DNA from: CAUZJO01 sp963580245
GTDB lineage: Bacteria > Sumerlaeota > Sumerlaeia > MVZB01
DNA: 6,412 bases
Reading direction: 5' to 3'
Assembly: GCA_963580245.1 (NCBI GenBank)
Contig: CAUZJO010000192.1
Location: 1 to 6,412 of the forward strand
Position numbers and translations under genes: made by a program. Shown here one piece after another: positions 5,965 to 6,412 of the stretch. The notes beneath the pieces are model-generated. The model did no database searches, was not told the origin of the DNA, and saw only the letters and a program-made list of their open reading frames with translations. Each line of letters begins with the position of its first letter. Positions within the stretch are counted from its first letter, which is position 1.

Positions 5965-6005
5965 ACCCAAAACCCCACCGACAATTACTTCATCCGATGG
6001 TGGGG
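5965..6005 (-). terminator. Candidate intrinsic terminator after the TPR remnant
   Basis: On the minus strand CCCCACC (5999-6005) pairs perfectly with GGTGGGG (5973-5979) across a 19-nt loop, and TTTT follows the stem directly. It begins 17 nt after the TPR stop codon at 6023. The loop is long and the T-run short, so strength is uncertain. The position and the stem-plus-T arrangement fit termination of the former TPR transcript ahead of the FAH gene. Confidence 0.5.
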
Positions 6006-6022
6006 CGGGAAGAAAGGATGGC

Positions 6023-6235
6023 CTAATCAGCTTCGGTAACGGCGATTCGTTGCAGCATTTGGCGTGCCTCCTTATCGTCGGGATTCCGTGCAAGAAGGGT
6101 CTTGTACTGGCGTCGCGCCTCATCTGTTTCTCCGATGAGGGACAGCCAAAAGGCCATATGACCGCGCAAATCATGCATTTCGGGATGATTCGCCAGGAGT
6201 TCATTTGCGCTTCGGATTGCTTTTTTTAGATCGCC
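6023..6235 (-). pseudogene. C-terminal remnant of a TPR-repeat protein
   Basis: The minus-strand frame opens right after a TGA (6236-6238) and reads GDLKKAIRSANELLANHPE, MHDLRGHMAFWLSLIGETDEA and RRQYKTLLARNPDDKEARQM, ending LQRIAVTEAD with TAG at 6023-6025. The spacing of A, L, G and Y residues and the NPDD/NHPE turns are typical of tetratricopeptide repeats: about one full repeat, part of another and the capping helix. TPRs are protein-interaction scaffolds, so no specific function follows. There is no start codon before the first residues, and the sequence just upstream (plus-strand numbering above about 6235) belongs to a transposase read in the opposite direction. The 5' part of the gene has therefore been lost, probably through an event linked to that element. 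Confidence 0.7.
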
Positions 6236-6412
6236 TCACGCCGCTTCGACCAGCCAGATGAGCCGATTTGAAACAGAAATACTGTCCAGCGATGAGAACC
6301 TTCAAGCGTTGACCGATCTTTGCGGGCGGTGGGTGGTGGAAGCCAACCGGCGATCCAGGACAAAGGAATTGATCCTGGACATGGACAGCTCGGAGAGCCC
6401 GACACACGGACA
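6231..6412 (+). mobile_element. IS1380-family transposase fragment, 5'-truncated, running off the window
   Basis: The plus-strand frame reads SPHAASTSQMSRFETEILSS, then DENLQALTDLCGRWVVEANR and SRTKELILDMDSSESPTHG up to the edge. AASTSQMSRFETE and the LDMDSSESPTHG block are characteristic of IS1380-type DDE transposases, where the LDxDSS Asp (codons 6378-6380 and 6384-6386) begins the catalytic triad. In full-length members this block lies roughly 100 residues or more into the protein. Here the matching sequence starts abruptly around 6231-6243 and the frame is closed by a TGA at 6186-6188, so the N-terminal DNA-binding part and the left end of the element are missing. The ATG at 6258 is the internal Met of the motif and not a credible native start. 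Whether the 3' part is intact lies beyond the window. Confidence 0.82.

Noticed and set aside
5901..5984. TTG-initiated N-terminal extension of the FAH protein
   Set aside because: It runs through the upstream dyad, adds no FAH-like sequence, and the ATG at 5900 has a GGAGG in front of it.
6218..6230. Run of seven A on the minus strand (6221-6227) as a programmed frameshift site
   Set aside because: Neither alternative frame upstream continues the TPR sequence; the region beyond is antisense transposase.
6023..6235. TPR remnant as the lost sensor of the CHAT-STAND protein
   Set aside because: It lies over 4 kb upstream of the CHAT start with three unrelated genes between, and TPR sequence is too generic to link the two.
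1..6412. CRISPR arrays, tRNA or rRNA genes
   Set aside because: No regularly spaced direct repeats, cloverleaf-like sequence or rRNA signature was seen on either strand.

Overview
All recognisable protein genes in this GC-rich window read on the minus strand, except a transposase fragment at the right edge. No rRNA, tRNA or CRISPR array is visible. The gene content points tentatively to a Planctomycetota-like or other environmental bacterium with a large accessory genome: a CHAT protease with a STAND ATPase of the 'HFVGREEEL ... LVLDGLEPLQ' type, a GT39-like membrane glycosyltransferase, and an IS1380-type transposase of the 'AASTSQMSRFETE' subgroup. This placement rests on family resemblance recalled from knowledge, not on a search.

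In minus-strand order (right to left) the layout is as follows. (1) 6231-6412, plus strand: an IS1380-family transposase fragment without its N-terminus, abutting head-on (2) 6023-6235, the C-terminal end of a TPR gene without its 5' part. (3) A terminator-like hairpin (5965-6005) and a second perfect dyad (5944-5963). (4) 4959-5900, an intact fumarylacetoacetate-hydrolase (FAH) family enzyme. (5) 4145-4852, an unrecognised single-pass membrane protein whose true start may lie at 4917 behind a one-base indel. (6) 2216-3907, an intact multi-pass glycosyltransferase that begins with TTG and carries a run of ten C in its first codons. (7) 1829-2215, a 387-base intergenic stretch with a 12-bp bulged hairpin at 2087-2119. 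(8) 1228-1828, a CHAT caspase-like protease with a frameshift, and (9) 153-1212, a STAND/NB-ARC ATPase with a frameshift, no start codon and no C-terminal sensor. (10) 1-152, a left-edge stretch that cannot be assigned.

The most interesting item is the CHAT plus STAND pair. CHAT proteases joined to STAND ATPases are an architecture associated with prokaryotic conflict systems: a C-terminal repeat region senses a trigger, the ATPase oligomerises, and the CHAT domain cleaves target proteins. Here the His-Cys dyad and the Walker A and B motifs are all intact, but the module is broken by two single-base insertions in G runs, two in-frame stops between the two halves, and loss of everything beyond the ATPase. 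It is best read as the corpse of such a system. A less likely alternative is a functional locus damaged by homopolymer errors in the assembly. The FAH enzyme, membrane protein and glycosyltransferase are all co-oriented, but nothing in the sequence ties them to one pathway.
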